A DNA stretch of 64,000 bases from Microlunatus endophyticus (GCF_014646195.1 NZ_BMMZ01000004.1:372001-436000); one strand, 5' to 3'; positions 1 through 9,116 are shown, counted from the first letter of the stretch. Program-made: numbers and translations. Notes: generated by a model from the letters alone, not told the origin.

Positions 1-230
1 TGAGCCCGGTGTCACTGCGGTGTTCCTGCTCTGGAGAGCACCGGATGCGCCAGGATGGACACGGCGGACGCGTGGATGATCAACCGCGCAATGTCGTCTA
101 CGTCCCGGATGACTCGGTCGACGACCAGATCGATACGGCCTACTTTGCGAAGTATGGCAATGGATCCTCAAGCGAAGCGATCACAAATCCGACGTCGAGA
201 GCGACGACCCTGCGCGTCGAACCCAGCTGA
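1..230 (+). pseudogene. DUF2255-family protein, frameshifted, cut by window edge
   Basis: The last 60 codons (about 50-230, frame starting at position 3) read VPDDSVDDQIDTAYFAKYG and end in TTLRVEPS, which resembles the conserved C-terminus of DUF2255 proteins (DxxIDAAYRAKYG ... ATLRLVPR). The expected upstream part (FLLWRAPDAPGWTRRTRG) lies in a different frame that runs into a stop near position 78, so a frameshift at about 66-78 has probably disrupted the gene. The true start lies before the window. DUF2255 has no known function. The alternative is an intact but divergent protein. Family recognition is from memory and moderately sure. Confidence 0.45.
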
Positions 231-293
231 TATCCCAGTGATTTCGTCTCTGCTGGTTGACCTTGCCCAAGGGTCAGGGCCAACGCTGTCGTC

Positions 294-785
294 ATGACCA
301 GAGAACCGGAGATCGTCGAACGCGAAGCCATGCCCTACGTCGCCATCACGACCAAGGTCACCATGGACACCATCGGCGCCGTCGTGCCGCCCCTGAATCA
401 GCAGGTCCAGGCCTGGCTGCGATCACAGGGGATCGCTCCCGCGGACTCACCGTTCTGGAAGTACAACGTCATCGACATGGAGCGTGGCCTGGAGATCGAG
501 GCCGGTGTCACGGTCGCCGAGCCGGTCCAGGCGGAGGGACCCATCCACGCCGGGGTATTGCCCGCAGGTCGTTATGTCAGGTTGCTGCACATCGGCCATC
601 CGGACACCCTGATGGATGCGACCGCTCGGTTGCTGAAGTGGGCCGATGCGCACGGCCTGGAGTGGGATGTGTCGCCGTCGGCCGAAGGCGAACGATGGGG
701 CTGCCGCTTGGAGATCTACCGCGACGAGCCCGGTCAGGACATGAACGACTGGGAGACCGAGCTCAGCTTCCGGCTCGCCGGGTGA
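294..785 (+). CDS. GyrI-like small-molecule-binding domain protein
   Basis: A 163-aa stand-alone GyrI-like/SOUL-type effector-binding domain: EREAMPYVAITTKVTMDTIG at the N-terminus, a central LPAGRYVRLLHIGHPDTL and a C-terminal ELSFRLAG strand are typical of this fold. Such proteins bind small hydrophobic ligands or, in GyrI, DNA gyrase; which applies here cannot be seen. The stop (783-785) overlaps a possible GTG start at 782 of the following MerR-type regulator, which itself carries a similar domain, so the two probably form a ligand-sensing pair. No good Shine-Dalgarno precedes ATG 294; a second in-frame ATG lies at 330. Confidence 0.8.
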   Translation: MTREPEIVEREAMPYVAITTKVTMDTIGAVVPPLNQQVQAWLRSQGIAPADSPFWKYNVIDMERGLEIEAGVTVAEPVQAEGPIHAGVLPAGRYVRLLHIGHPDTLMDATARLLKWADAHGLEWDVSPSAEGERWGCRLEIYRDEPGQDMNDWETELSFRLAG

Positions 786-817
786 CAGCGACGCGCCGGA
801 CGGTCCACGATGGTGTC

Positions 818-1627
818 GTGGAGGACGAACTGCTGACGATCGGCGTCTTTGCACGGCGGTCGCGGCTGACGCTCCGGGCGCTGCGGTTGTACGAGCGACT
901 CGGCATACTGAGCCCGGCCGTTGTCGATCCGGACAACGGCTATCGGCGCTACCGCGAGGATCAGTTGCTCACCGCAAGGATGATCGTCGGTCTCAGACGT
1001 CTCGACATGCCGCTGTCGGAAGTCGCCCGGGTGATCTCCGCGTCTCCCGAGGTCGGCGCCGAGGTCGTAGAGCGATACTGGGCGGGGGTCGAGCGTCGCA
1101 TCGCTTCCCAGCGTGAGCTGGCCGTACGCCTGCAGGAAGGCCTACGTGGTAACGAATCGCGCCCCTCACCGTTCCGCGTGCAGGAGCGTGATTCGGCCGC
1201 GGTGATCGTCCTCAGCGAGACACGGGCGGTGGAGGTGCCCGAGCTGCGGGCGGCGATCTCCGGTGCGATCACCCGGCTGTCGCGGCTGGCTGCCATCCAC
1301 GGCGGAGCGGTCGGTGGGCCGATGATCTTGTTCCACGGCGAGGTCAACGAAGACAGTGACGGGCCGATCGAGGTGTGTGTACCGGTCCGTACCGCGTCGC
1401 CGGCAACGCGATCCGAGCCGGAGCATCACGAGGCGTACGTGACGCTGACCAAGGCGCAGTGGGAGTGGCCGCGGATCCTGTCCGCCTATGATGCGATCGA
1501 CGAGTGGATCCAACGGACCGGGCGGAGGCCCAGTGGACCGGCCCGCGAGATCTACCCTGCAGGATTCGATCCCACTGGCACCGCGTCCACCGACGAGGTC
1601 TGCGACGTCGCCGTCCCGATCGGCTAG
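818..1627 (+). CDS. MerR-family regulator with GyrI-like effector domain (BltR/BmrR type)
   Basis: A 269-aa transcription factor. Residues about 5-75 are a MerR winged helix (LLTIGVFARRSRLTLRALRL, then GYRRYREDQL), followed by a dimerising helix (about 75-110) and a C-terminal GyrI-like ligand pocket (about 120-265, with VETRAVEVPELRAAI-like and WPRILSAYDAIDEWI segments). This is the architecture of multidrug-sensing regulators that twist promoter DNA on drug binding. I chose GTG 818 because the protein then begins VEDELLTIG as in relatives; GTG 782 would overlap the upstream stop as GTGA and adds 12 residues. The upstream gene encodes the same kind of pocket. No efflux gene is adjacent, so the target is unknown. 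Confidence 0.85.
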   Translation: MEDELLTIGVFARRSRLTLRALRLYERLGILSPAVVDPDNGYRRYREDQLLTARMIVGLRRLDMPLSEVARVISASPEVGAEVVERYWAGVERRIASQRELAVRLQEGLRGNESRPSPFRVQERDSAAVIVLSETRAVEVPELRAAISGAITRLSRLAAIHGGAVGGPMILFHGEVNEDSDGPIEVCVPVRTASPATRSEPEHHEAYVTLTKAQWEWPRILSAYDAIDEWIQRTGRRPSGPAREIYPAGFDPTGTASTDEVCDVAVPIG

Positions 1628-1744
1628 CGGCCGCCTAATTTGATCATCGGTAGGCTCGGGCCCGGAGTTCGAGGAACTCAGCAGCCGCCGCCCATGATCA
1701 ACCTCTGATGTCGGCGGCCTATGACCGAGCGGAAGGAGTCGAGA

Positions 1745-2467
1745 GTGTGCTACTACGAACGGGAACACTTCGACGCGTACGCGCGGATTCGTCGCGAGGG
1801 GCTGGAGCAGTGGAACGATCTCCATGCAGGTGACGGCGGTCGCGGGTATGACGACTTCTCCAACCGTGTCTTCCTTCAACGAGTCCTTCCTGATCATCCA
1901 GAAGGTCGGCCGTCGGTTCTCGAATACGGCTGTGGTACGGGCGGCGCGGCATGTTTTCTGGTCTCCCGCGGCTATCGGGTGCGTGGCGTTGATCTTGTCC
2001 CGGACGCGATCGAAACCGCACGCCGGTTCGCGGCCGAACGCGGTCTGTCCGTCCGCTTCCAGGTCGAGGACATCTGTCGCTGGGGTGAACCGGGGGAGCA
2101 GTACGACTATGTCGTCGACAGCTTCTGCCTGCAGTCGATCGTCCTGGACGAAGATCGCGCAACGGTCCTGGACGGCGTAGGCAGGAGACTGCGGCCCGAT
2201 GGCCGGTATCTGATCTCGACGGCGATGTATTCACCGGACCGTGTCTATGACGGTCAAGATCATTACGATCCGTCCACCGGAATCGTCTGGACGCAGGATC
2301 CTGCGTCGTCGGACGACGAGGCGATCATGATCGACGGCACCCGCTACGCGCCGAACCGGCGTCACCTCACCGCGGCAGCGCTCCGAGCCGAGCTGGAGCG
2401 CCACGGCTTCGAGATCATCGAGCAGTCGGGTCCGACCGGAGGCGATGTGGTCTGCGGGGTCTCCTGA
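1745..2467 (+). CDS. class I SAM-dependent methyltransferase
   Basis: A 240-aa Rossmann-fold methyltransferase. Motif I is VLEYGCGTGG (about residues 58-67), the acidic strand-2 end is VRGVDLVPDAIE, and motif III/post-I is YDYVVDSFCLQSIVLDE. It presumably methylates a small molecule; the substrate cannot be read from the sequence. GTG 1745 is preferred over ATG 1721 because GGAAGGAG (1731-1738) sits six bases upstream of it. It is convergent with the next gene with no spacer: TGATCA at 2465-2470 supplies both stop codons. Confidence 0.85.
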   Translation: MCYYEREHFDAYARIRREGLEQWNDLHAGDGGRGYDDFSNRVFLQRVLPDHPEGRPSVLEYGCGTGGAACFLVSRGYRVRGVDLVPDAIETARRFAAERGLSVRFQVEDICRWGEPGEQYDYVVDSFCLQSIVLDEDRATVLDGVGRRLRPDGRYLISTAMYSPDRVYDGQDHYDPSTGIVWTQDPASSDDEAIMIDGTRYAPNRRHLTAAALRAELERHGFEIIEQSGPTGGDVVCGVS

Positions 2468-3148
2468 TCAGAGTGAGGTCACGCCGAGGACGCGATGGCC
2501 CACGGCGATCGATTCCGCCGAGACGGCGGACAGTGGCGAGCACAGGAACACCACCAGATCGGCGACCTGCTGAGGCGTCGAGCTTCCCGGTCGGCCCGGC
2601 TGGACCTCCTGACCGGTGTCGGTGGTGACCGTGCCCGGGCTGACCGCATTCACCAGGATCCCGGTGTTGGCCAGCTCGTCGGCCAGATTCTCGGCGACCA
2701 CGATGGTTGCCGCGTTGCGAACGGAGCCGGTGATGCTTCCCGTCAGGAAGGCGTTCTGGCCGCTGATCGCGACGATCCGGCCGTAGCCCGCCTTCTTCAT
2801 CGTCGGGATCACTGCCGTCGCCGCGCGAAGGAAAACCATCGCCTTCGCCTCGATCGCGCCCATCACCTGGTCCGGATCGGAGCTCCGCGACGGGTCGAGC
2901 GTCTGTGCGGCGGGTGCGGCGGTGACGACCAGGGCATCGATCCTTCCGTGACGCCTGATCACCTCGGCGACGCCGTCGGCCAGCGATTGCTCGTCGGCGG
3001 CATCGATCATGATGCCGTCGTTGCCGGGATGTCGGGACGCGGCGATTGCCGTCGCGCCTTCGGCGTGCAGCCGTGCGACCACGGCCGAGCCGATCAGCCC
3101 GGTTCCCCCGATGACGAGCACCACCTGATCACGCAGTTGAAGGTCCAC
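2468..3148 (-). CDS. SDR-family protein lacking the catalytic Tyr-Lys
   Basis: A Rossmann-fold SDR of about 226 aa from GTG 3148 (VDLQLRDQVVLVIGG). The cofactor loop GGTGLIG (about residues 14-20), an NAG-like VTAAPAA segment, the catalytic-Ser region VAISGQNAF and the NAVSPGTVTTDTG loop are all SDR hallmarks. Where the YxxxK pair should stand the sequence is TGSVRNAATIV, so the Tyr and Lys are replaced by Gly and Asn. It is either a binding/regulatory protein or uses other chemistry. The reading frame continues upstream to 3394, but that part does not resemble SDRs and lacks a ribosome site, so the start is moderately sure. Confidence 0.75.
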   Translation of the reverse strand: MDLQLRDQVVLVIGGTGLIGSAVVARLHAEGATAIAASRHPGNDGIMIDAADEQSLADGVAEVIRRHGRIDALVVTAAPAAQTLDPSRSSDPDQVMGAIEAKAMVFLRAATAVIPTMKKAGYGRIVAISGQNAFLTGSITGSVRNAATIVVAENLADELANTGILVNAVSPGTVTTDTGQEVQPGRPGSSTPQQVADLVVFLCSPLSAVSAESIAVGHRVLGVTSL

Positions 3149-3743
3149 GATCGGCACGATACGCGGGGCACGGTCCGGTACCGACGGCAATGCCGACCGG
3201 GTTCGCTCCGTTGCTGTCAGCGGCGTCTCCCTGACGATCGACCAGCGGGAGGGCCTTGAGCCATATTCGGCATTGACCGACCTGCTGGTCGAGATCGGGA
3301 CGAGATACAGAAACATCTCTGACGCCAATGTCTTGTCGCAGCTAATGGTCTCGGCCCGACGGGGTGCCAGCTTTGCCCGGAGATTGGCGACCACGACGCT
3401 CGGGCCGATTGCCGACGTCTGTCGCGGTGAGCCGTTCCTGTTCCAGTTGGCGGGCGAGCGGGCCTGGTATGCCAGGTACCAGCGAAATGATCAGCGAGGC
3501 CGATGTGGTTTCCGGCTGGAAGCCGGCGCGAACGGAGGCGATCGCGCAAGCAGTTGCGCGTGCACGACGGTGCGAAGTTGAGCGCGACCGCACAACGCCT
3601 GGACACCGTCCGCGGAATCATCGATCGCGGACGGCCGTACGCCTTTCGGCACCGAACGGTCGAGGCATACCTGACGACCGATTGGCCGCGTAGCTGATCT
3701 TCGCAAGGGCGGCGCTGTCCGACCCGCCGGTTACCGTCGGAGC
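3149..3743. other. intergenic region with no recognisable gene
   Basis: About 600 bases separate the divergent SDR and AAA genes. Open frames exist on both strands (for example 3273-3581 on the plus strand) but none has a ribosome site, a recognisable domain or consistent GC3 bias. It presumably holds both promoters; it may also hold decayed coding sequence. I see no repeats or strong hairpins here. Confidence 0.5.
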
Positions 3744-4823
3744 GTGCTGACAACACTGGCCATCGAGGGATACCGGTCGATCAGGAGCCTGCGGGTCGGG
3801 CTCGGGCCCGTGACCGTGGTGACCGGACCCAACGGCAGCGGCAAATCCAATCTCTATCGCGGGTTGCGCGTTCTTGCGGCAACCGGCAGGGACGGTGCGA
3901 TCGCCGCCCTGGCGCGCGAAGGCGGTCTCGACTCGACGCTGTGGGCCGGACCCGAAGTGATCGGCCGGGCCGTCAGGGAGGGCCTGGCGGCGGCTCAGGG
4001 GACCGTGCGCTCCGGCCCTGTCGCGCTCCGGCTCGGCTTCGCCAGTGACGGCTTCGGGTATGCGCTGGATCTCGGGCTGCCGATCCCGTCGCGGAGCATG
4101 TTCTGCCGCGATCCGGAGATCAAGGTCGAGGCCGTCTGGCACGGACCGGTGCTCAGGCCCTCGGGGCTGCTGGCCGAGCGCAAGGGCAGCCAGGTGAGGC
4201 TGCGGGAGGCGTCCGGCTGGCAATCTGCCGATCGCAGGCTGCGGCCGTGGGAGAGCATGCTCGACGAGATCGACAGTCCTGATCTTCGGGGCGTACGGAC
4301 GATGCTGCGGGGGTGGCGGTTCTACGACCACATCCGGACTGACGCCGAGTCTCCGGTCCGCGCTCCCGCCGTCGGCACCAGGACCCCGGTGCTGTCCGCC
4401 GACGGTAATGATCTCGCGGCCGCGCTGCAGACGATCCGAGAGTTGGGCGATGCGGATCAGCTGGCGGCCGCGATCGACCGGGCGTTTCCGGGTAGCCGGC
4501 TGGAGATCGGGGACGTCGCCGGACGGATGCAGATGCGACTGCGGCAGTCGAATCTGCTCAGGTCACTGGGGGCCGAGGAGTTGTCCGACGGGACGCTGCG
4601 TTACCTGGTCTGGGTCGCGGCTCTGCTGTCAGCTCGTCCCGCCGAGCTCATCGTCCTGAACGAGCCTGAGACCAGCCTGCATCCCGATCTGCTCGGCCCG
4701 CTCGTCGGGCAGTTGGAGCGCGGTGGCGCGACGCTGGTCGAGTTGGACAAACCCCATGGGGAGACCGTCGTCGTCGACCAGGGTCTGCTGACCGAGCCGG
4801 CCTGGTCCTGGCCGAAGCGCTAG
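3744..4823 (+). CDS. AAA (AAA_21/RecF-like) ATPase with shortened C-terminus
   Basis: A 359-aa SMC/RecF-type ATPase starting at GTG 3744 (MLTTLAIEGYRSIRSLRV). Walker A is GPNGSGKS (about residues 29-36), the signature region is ELSDGTLRYLVWVAALL and Walker B is ELIVLNEPETSLHPDLL. In relatives Walker B is followed, after a helix, by a strand with the switch histidine (VVVTHS) before the conserved end QGLLxEPxWxWPKR. Here LVGQLERGGATLVELDKPHG runs almost directly into that end, so the H-switch segment seems deleted in frame. Overall length is slightly under the usual 380-400. Role unknown; such proteins are often stand-alone predicted ATPases. Confidence 0.8.
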   Translation: MLTTLAIEGYRSIRSLRVGLGPVTVVTGPNGSGKSNLYRGLRVLAATGRDGAIAALAREGGLDSTLWAGPEVIGRAVREGLAAAQGTVRSGPVALRLGFASDGFGYALDLGLPIPSRSMFCRDPEIKVEAVWHGPVLRPSGLLAERKGSQVRLREASGWQSADRRLRPWESMLDEIDSPDLRGVRTMLRGWRFYDHIRTDAESPVRAPAVGTRTPVLSADGNDLAAALQTIRELGDADQLAAAIDRAFPGSRLEIGDVAGRMQMRLRQSNLLRSLGAEELSDGTLRYLVWVAALLSARPAELIVLNEPETSLHPDLLGPLVGQLERGGATLVELDKPHGETVVVDQGLLTEPAWSWPKR

Positions 4824-4872
4824 ATATGCCGGTGCGCGGATCTGCGCCGGAGGGTACGACCCGGATGGCGGG

Positions 4873-5475
4873 TCAGCGCAGATCGAGCCGCATCACCCAG
4901 CGGAGTTTGTGGTCGGTGTGCGAAGTGGTCGGCAGCACCGTCTGGAATCCGTGTGCGGCGAACAGTCCGGTCGTGCCGACGTAGGCGAACGCCGTGTCCA
5001 GTCGCTCGCCCTCGGGCTCGACCGGATAACCCTCGAGAGCCGGGGCGCCCTCGGACCGTGCGTACGCGATCGCGCCGTCGAGCAGCTGGTGGGCCAGCCC
5101 CTGCCTGCGGTAGCCGACCCGGACGACGAAGCAGATCACACTCCAGACGTCGACGTCGTCCACCACGGGAATGGTCCGCGAGTGCGTGAGTCGGTGATGC
5201 AGGCGCCGCGGCGCGACCGAGCACCATCCCGCCGGCGTCCCGTCGACGTACGCGATCACACCCGGCGGACGGCCCTCGACGGCGTACTGCCGCAGCCGCG
5301 CCCCGCGCGCCCGGCCGGCGAGTCCCCTGTTCTCGGCATTCGGCAACCGGTAGGACAGACACCAGCACGCCGGGGCGTCGGGATCCCTTGGCGCCAGCAC
5401 GGCCTCGACGTCGGGCCAGCGGTCAGCGCTCGCCGGGCGGACCTCGATCACCCCATCCGCGGCCTGGTCAGCCAT
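4873..5475 (-). CDS. GNAT-family N-acetyltransferase
   Basis: A 200-aa acetyltransferase fold. The acetyl-CoA pyrophosphate loop reads VRVGYRRQGLAHQLLDGAI (about residues 120-138), preceded by the strand VWSVICFVV and the DGTPAGWC beta-bulge strand. The end FAAHGFQTV is the usual GNAT C-terminal strand. ATG 5475 is preceded by GGAGG (revcomp of 5482-5486). The substrate is unknown; CWCLSYRL-type N-termini occur in a widespread actinobacterial subfamily. It is divergent from rsmE with only 28 bases between starts, so the promoters overlap. Confidence 0.85.
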   Translation of the reverse strand: MADQAADGVIEVRPASADRWPDVEAVLAPRDPDAPACWCLSYRLPNAENRGLAGRARGARLRQYAVEGRPPGVIAYVDGTPAGWCSVAPRRLHHRLTHSRTIPVVDDVDVWSVICFVVRVGYRRQGLAHQLLDGAIAYARSEGAPALEGYPVEPEGERLDTAFAYVGTTGLFAAHGFQTVLPTTSHTDHKLRWVMRLDLR

Positions 5476-5503
5476 TGCGTACCTCCTGGCCCAGAATAGG
5501 GGA

Positions 5504-6232
5504 GTGACCGACCCGGTGTTCCTCGGCGACCTTCCCGATCCGCTGCCTGCTGCGGGGACGACGGTGGTCCTCGACGGACCAGAGGGCCGGCATGCGGCGA
5601 CCGTACGGCGGATCCGGCCCGGGGAGCGGGTGATCATCGCCGACGGCACGGGCCGTGGCATCGCCGGGCCGGTGACCGAAGCCGACAAGTCGAGCGTCAC
5701 CGTCGAGGTGCAGCAGACCATGTTCACCCCCGAGCCCGAGCTCAGGATCACCGTCGCTCAGGCACTGGCCAAGGGCGACCGCTCCGACATCGCGCTGGAG
5801 ATGATCACCGAACTCGGCGCCACCAAGATCATCCCGTGGCAGTCCGCGCGATCCATCGTGCGCTGGTCCGGTGATCGCGCCGACAAATCGCTGGCCAGAT
5901 GGCAGGCGACCGTACGCGAAGCCACCAAGCAGTCCCGCCGGTTGCGGATCCCGGTTGTCGATCATGTCGCGAGTACCAAGCAACTGGCGGCCGCGATCGA
6001 TGATCATGATCTCACCCTGATCCTGCATGAGGAAGCGACGATCCGGCTGCCGGAGCTGGAGCTGCCCACGGCCGGCCGGATCATGATCATCGTCGGCCCG
6101 GAGGGCGGCATCGCCCCCGAGGAGCTCGAGCTGTTGGTGGCGACTGGTGGCAGACCGGCGTTGATCAGCGACGGAGTGCTGCGCACGTCGACGGCCGCGG
6201 CCGTGGCAATGGCAGCCATCCTGCTGCGCTAG
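5504..6232 (+). CDS. rsmE: 16S rRNA m3U1498 methyltransferase RsmE
   Basis: A 242-aa SPOUT methyltransferase that methylates N3 of U1498 in 16S rRNA using SAM. The N-terminal PUA-like domain (about 1-70: GPEGRHAATVRRIRPGERV) is followed by the knot domain with ELGATKIIPWQSARSIV, the SAM-loop IVGPEGGIAPEELEL (about 190-204) and the GVLRTSTAAAVAM knot helix. Length fits the family. The GTG start is set by conservation; GGGGAG directly precedes it. In actinobacteria rsmE normally sits just before phoH/ybeY; here about 4 kb of other genes intervene. Confidence 0.95.
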   Translation: MTDPVFLGDLPDPLPAAGTTVVLDGPEGRHAATVRRIRPGERVIIADGTGRGIAGPVTEADKSSVTVEVQQTMFTPEPELRITVAQALAKGDRSDIALEMITELGATKIIPWQSARSIVRWSGDRADKSLARWQATVREATKQSRRLRIPVVDHVASTKQLAAAIDDHDLTLILHEEATIRLPELELPTAGRIMIIVGPEGGIAPEELELLVATGGRPALISDGVLRTSTAAAVAMAAILLR

Positions 6233-6282
6233 ACGCGGTTGCTGCGCTGATCCCCGGGCCACCCGGGCGTAAAGTCACGATC

Positions 6283-7842
6283 ATGAGCACCCCTGCGTCG
6301 CGGACGGCTGACGTACTGGTGGTGGGCGCCGGTCCGACCGGCCTGATGGCGGCCCTGGTGCTGGCCCGCAACGGCGTCGAGGTGGAGATCATCGACCCCA
6401 AGCCCGGCCCGACCCGCGAGTCCAGGGCATTGGGCGTCCAGGCCCGTTCCATGGAGTTGTACGCCCAGCTCGGGCTCGTCGACCGGGTGCTGGCCGACTC
6501 GTACACGGCTCCGGCGATCCAGCTCGGCTGGCGGGCGCGCACCACCCGGCGGATCGAATTCGGCACCCTGCAACAACCGATCAGCGACTATCCCGGCCTG
6601 CACGTTTTCGAGCAGAGCCGTAACGAGCAGCTACTGGCCGACGCGCTTGCCGGACCGCTGGCCGACCAGGGCCGCGAGCTGCGCTGGGGCGAACGCGTGG
6701 TCGACCTGGTTCCGGCGTCCGACGGCGTGCACGCGCTGACCGACGGCGACGGGCAGCTGACCCACATCGAGGCCCGCTGGTGCATCGGCGCCGATGGGTC
6801 CGGCTCGCTGGTCCGCCGGCTCCTCGACATCCCGTACGAGGGCGTCACCGACCCGGGCCGCTTCTGGGTCGCCGACGCCCGCGGCGTCACCGGCCTGCCC
6901 GACGGCGTGATCAACCTGCGTTTCGGCTCCGACGACCTGCTGCTCGGCTTTCCGCTCGGACCCGGAGGCCATCAGCGACTGCTGGGCGTCGTCGCCGACC
7001 CGGACACCGACAGCGGCGGCCCGACCGCCCAGACCGTTCTCCCACAGGTCGCCGAACGTTACGGCTTCGACTACGACGAGATCGACTGGTTCGCCCATTA
7101 CCGGGTGCACCATCGGTCAGCGGCCCGATTCAGAAAGGGGCGCGTCTTCCTGGCCGGCGATGCCGCGCACGTGCACTCACCGGTCGGCGGCCAGGGCATG
7201 AACACCGGCTTGCAGGACGCCCACGATCTCGCCCTGGCGATCGCCGACGTGGTCGCCGGCCGCACCAGCCCTGATGATCCCGAGGGCGACACCCGGCTGG
7301 ACCGGTACCAGGCCGAGCGGCAGCCGGTGGCCCGGCGCCTGGTGTCCGTCACCGACCGGGCCTTCGGCGTCGTCTCCGGCCGTCGCCGCGGGCGGAAGCT
7401 GCTCCGCCGGCAGATCGCGACCTGGATCGCGCCACTGGCAGCTACGGTGGCACCCCGGTTGCCGACCGGGGAGCGGCTCGGTGGCTATCTCGGCCAGGTG
7501 CGGATCCACTATCCGATGCCGGCCGCCGACGATCAGGCGGTGGGCCGCCGGCTGCCGCCCTCGGGAGCCAACCACGCCCTGCTGCGGGACTTCAGCTGGC
7601 AACTGCACCGCTACGCCGGAAATTCGGCACCGGTCGAGGACGTCGCCGGCCTCGGACTGCCGGACTGGGTCACCGGTCCGTACGCACTCCCGGCTGATCC
7701 GGCCGGACGGCTCGACCCGGCTCGGTTGTACCTCGTCCGCCCGGACGGATTCGTTGCGGCCGCCGCGCAGGTCGGCGATCCGGCAGCGCTGCAGGAAGCG
7801 TTGCGGTTCCACGGCCTGGCCTCTGGCACACTCATGCGGTGA
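6283..7842 (+). CDS. FAD-dependent aromatic monooxygenase (PheA/TfdB-like)
   Basis: A 519-aa group A flavoprotein hydroxylase. It has the N-terminal dinucleotide fold VVGAGPTGLMAALVLARNG (about 12-30), a DG motif CIGADGSGSLVR (about 165-176), the FAD ribityl motif FLAGDAAHVHSPVGGQGMN (about 289-307) and a thioredoxin-like C-terminal domain. Such enzymes hydroxylate phenols or polyketides using NAD(P)H and oxygen. The substrate is not visible. The stop overlaps the tgt start by 4 bases, so the two are co-translated although the functional link is unclear. Confidence 0.88.
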   Translation: MSTPASRTADVLVVGAGPTGLMAALVLARNGVEVEIIDPKPGPTRESRALGVQARSMELYAQLGLVDRVLADSYTAPAIQLGWRARTTRRIEFGTLQQPISDYPGLHVFEQSRNEQLLADALAGPLADQGRELRWGERVVDLVPASDGVHALTDGDGQLTHIEARWCIGADGSGSLVRRLLDIPYEGVTDPGRFWVADARGVTGLPDGVINLRFGSDDLLLGFPLGPGGHQRLLGVVADPDTDSGGPTAQTVLPQVAERYGFDYDEIDWFAHYRVHHRSAARFRKGRVFLAGDAAHVHSPVGGQGMNTGLQDAHDLALAIADVVAGRTSPDDPEGDTRLDRYQAERQPVARRLVSVTDRAFGVVSGRRRGRKLLRRQIATWIAPLAATVAPRLPTGERLGGYLGQVRIHYPMPAADDQAVGRRLPPSGANHALLRDFSWQLHRYAGNSAPVEDVAGLGLPDWVTGPYALPADPAGRLDPARLYLVRPDGFVAAAAQVGDPAALQEALRFHGLASGTLMR

Positions 7843-9116
7843 CCGCGTTCGGATTCGAGCCCCTGCTGGACCTGGCAACCTCCCAGGGGCGGACCGGGAT
7901 CATCCACACCCCGCACGGCGACATCGCCACACCGGCGTTCACCCCGGTCGGGACCAAGGCGACCATCAAGGCCGTGCTACCCGAGACCATGGCCGAGCTC
8001 GGCGCCCAGGCGCTGCTGGCCAACGCCTATCACCTGTTCCTGCAGCCGGGTTCGGACATCGTCGACGAGGCCGGCGGTCTGTCCTGCTTCATGAACTGGC
8101 CGGGACCGACCTTCACCGACAGCGGCGGCTTCCAGGTGATGAGCCTGGGCAGCGGCCACAAGAAGGTGATCTCGATGTCGCTGGCCGACAGCGCCCGGAG
8201 CGCGGCCGACGGCGCCCGGCCGCGGGAGATCTACTCGTCGTCCGGCAAATCGTCCGGCAAGAGCGGCAAGCTGGTGCAGGTCGACGACGACGGCGTCACC
8301 TTCACCTCCCACCTCGACGGCGGCCGGCGGCGGTTCACGCCGGAGATCTCGATGCGGATTCAGCACGAACTCGGTGCCGACATCATGTTCTGCTTCGACG
8401 AACTGACCACGCTGTCCGACCCGCGCGGATACCAGGAGCTCTCCCTGGACCGGACCACCTCCTGGGCCCAGCGCTGCCTGGACGAACACGTCCGGCTCAC
8501 CGCCGAGCGCACCCACCGGCCGTACCAGGCGCTCTTCGGCGTCGTCCAGGGCGCCCACTATGAGGACCTGCGGCGCAAGGCCGTACGCGATCTGGTGGCC
8601 CTGCGCGCCGCCGACGGATCCGGTTTCGACGGCTACGGGATCGGCGGGGCGCTGGAGAAGGAGAATCTCGGCACCATCGTCGGGTGGGTGTGCGAGGAGT
8701 TGCCGGTGGACAAGCCGCGGCACCTGCTGGGCATCTCCGAGCCGGACGATTTCTTCGCCGCCATCGAGAACGGCTCGGACACCTTCGACTGCGTGTCCCC
8801 GGCCCGGGTCGCCCGTAACGCCGCGCTCTACACCCGGTCGGGGCGATTCAATGTCAACACGGCAGCGAACCGGCGCAACTTCGGCCCGGTGGACGAGGGT
8901 TGCGACTGCTACACCTGTACGCACTACACGCGCGCCTACCTGCACCACCTGTTCAAGTCCAAGGAGATCAACGCAAACACCCTGGCGACGATCCACAACG
9001 AGCGCTTCATCGTCCGGCTTGTCGACGACATCCGCGCCTCGATCGCCGGCGGCTACTTCGCCGATCTGAAGGCCGATTTCTTGGGCCGCTACTACGCCCG
9101 ATCCGTCGCACGGTGA
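7839..9116 (+). CDS. tgt: tRNA-guanine transglycosylase
   Basis: A 425-aa TIM-barrel enzyme that exchanges guanine-34 of GUN-anticodon tRNAs for a queuosine precursor. Visible are the FTDSGGFQVMSLG motif with the base-binding Asp, the CFDELTTLSD Asp, LFGVVQGAHYEDLRR, the nucleophile Asp in DTFDCVSPARVARN and the zinc site CDCYTCTHYTRAYLHHL (CxCxxC plus a downstream His). It is longer than the 375-aa E. coli protein because of an insert near residues 105-150 (Ser/Lys-rich SSSGKSSGKSGK). GTG start overlaps the preceding stop. No queuosine synthesis genes lie in the window, so whether the base is made or salvaged is open. Confidence 0.93.
   Translation: MTAFGFEPLLDLATSQGRTGIIHTPHGDIATPAFTPVGTKATIKAVLPETMAELGAQALLANAYHLFLQPGSDIVDEAGGLSCFMNWPGPTFTDSGGFQVMSLGSGHKKVISMSLADSARSAADGARPREIYSSSGKSSGKSGKLVQVDDDGVTFTSHLDGGRRRFTPEISMRIQHELGADIMFCFDELTTLSDPRGYQELSLDRTTSWAQRCLDEHVRLTAERTHRPYQALFGVVQGAHYEDLRRKAVRDLVALRAADGSGFDGYGIGGALEKENLGTIVGWVCEELPVDKPRHLLGISEPDDFFAAIENGSDTFDCVSPARVARNAALYTRSGRFNVNTAANRRNFGPVDEGCDCYTCTHYTRAYLHHLFKSKEINANTLATIHNERFIVRLVDDIRASIAGGYFADLKADFLGRYYARSVAR

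Noticed and set aside
3217..3756. Minus- and plus-strand frames between the SDR and AAA genes
   Set aside because: No recognisable domain, ribosome site or coding bias; left as intergenic.
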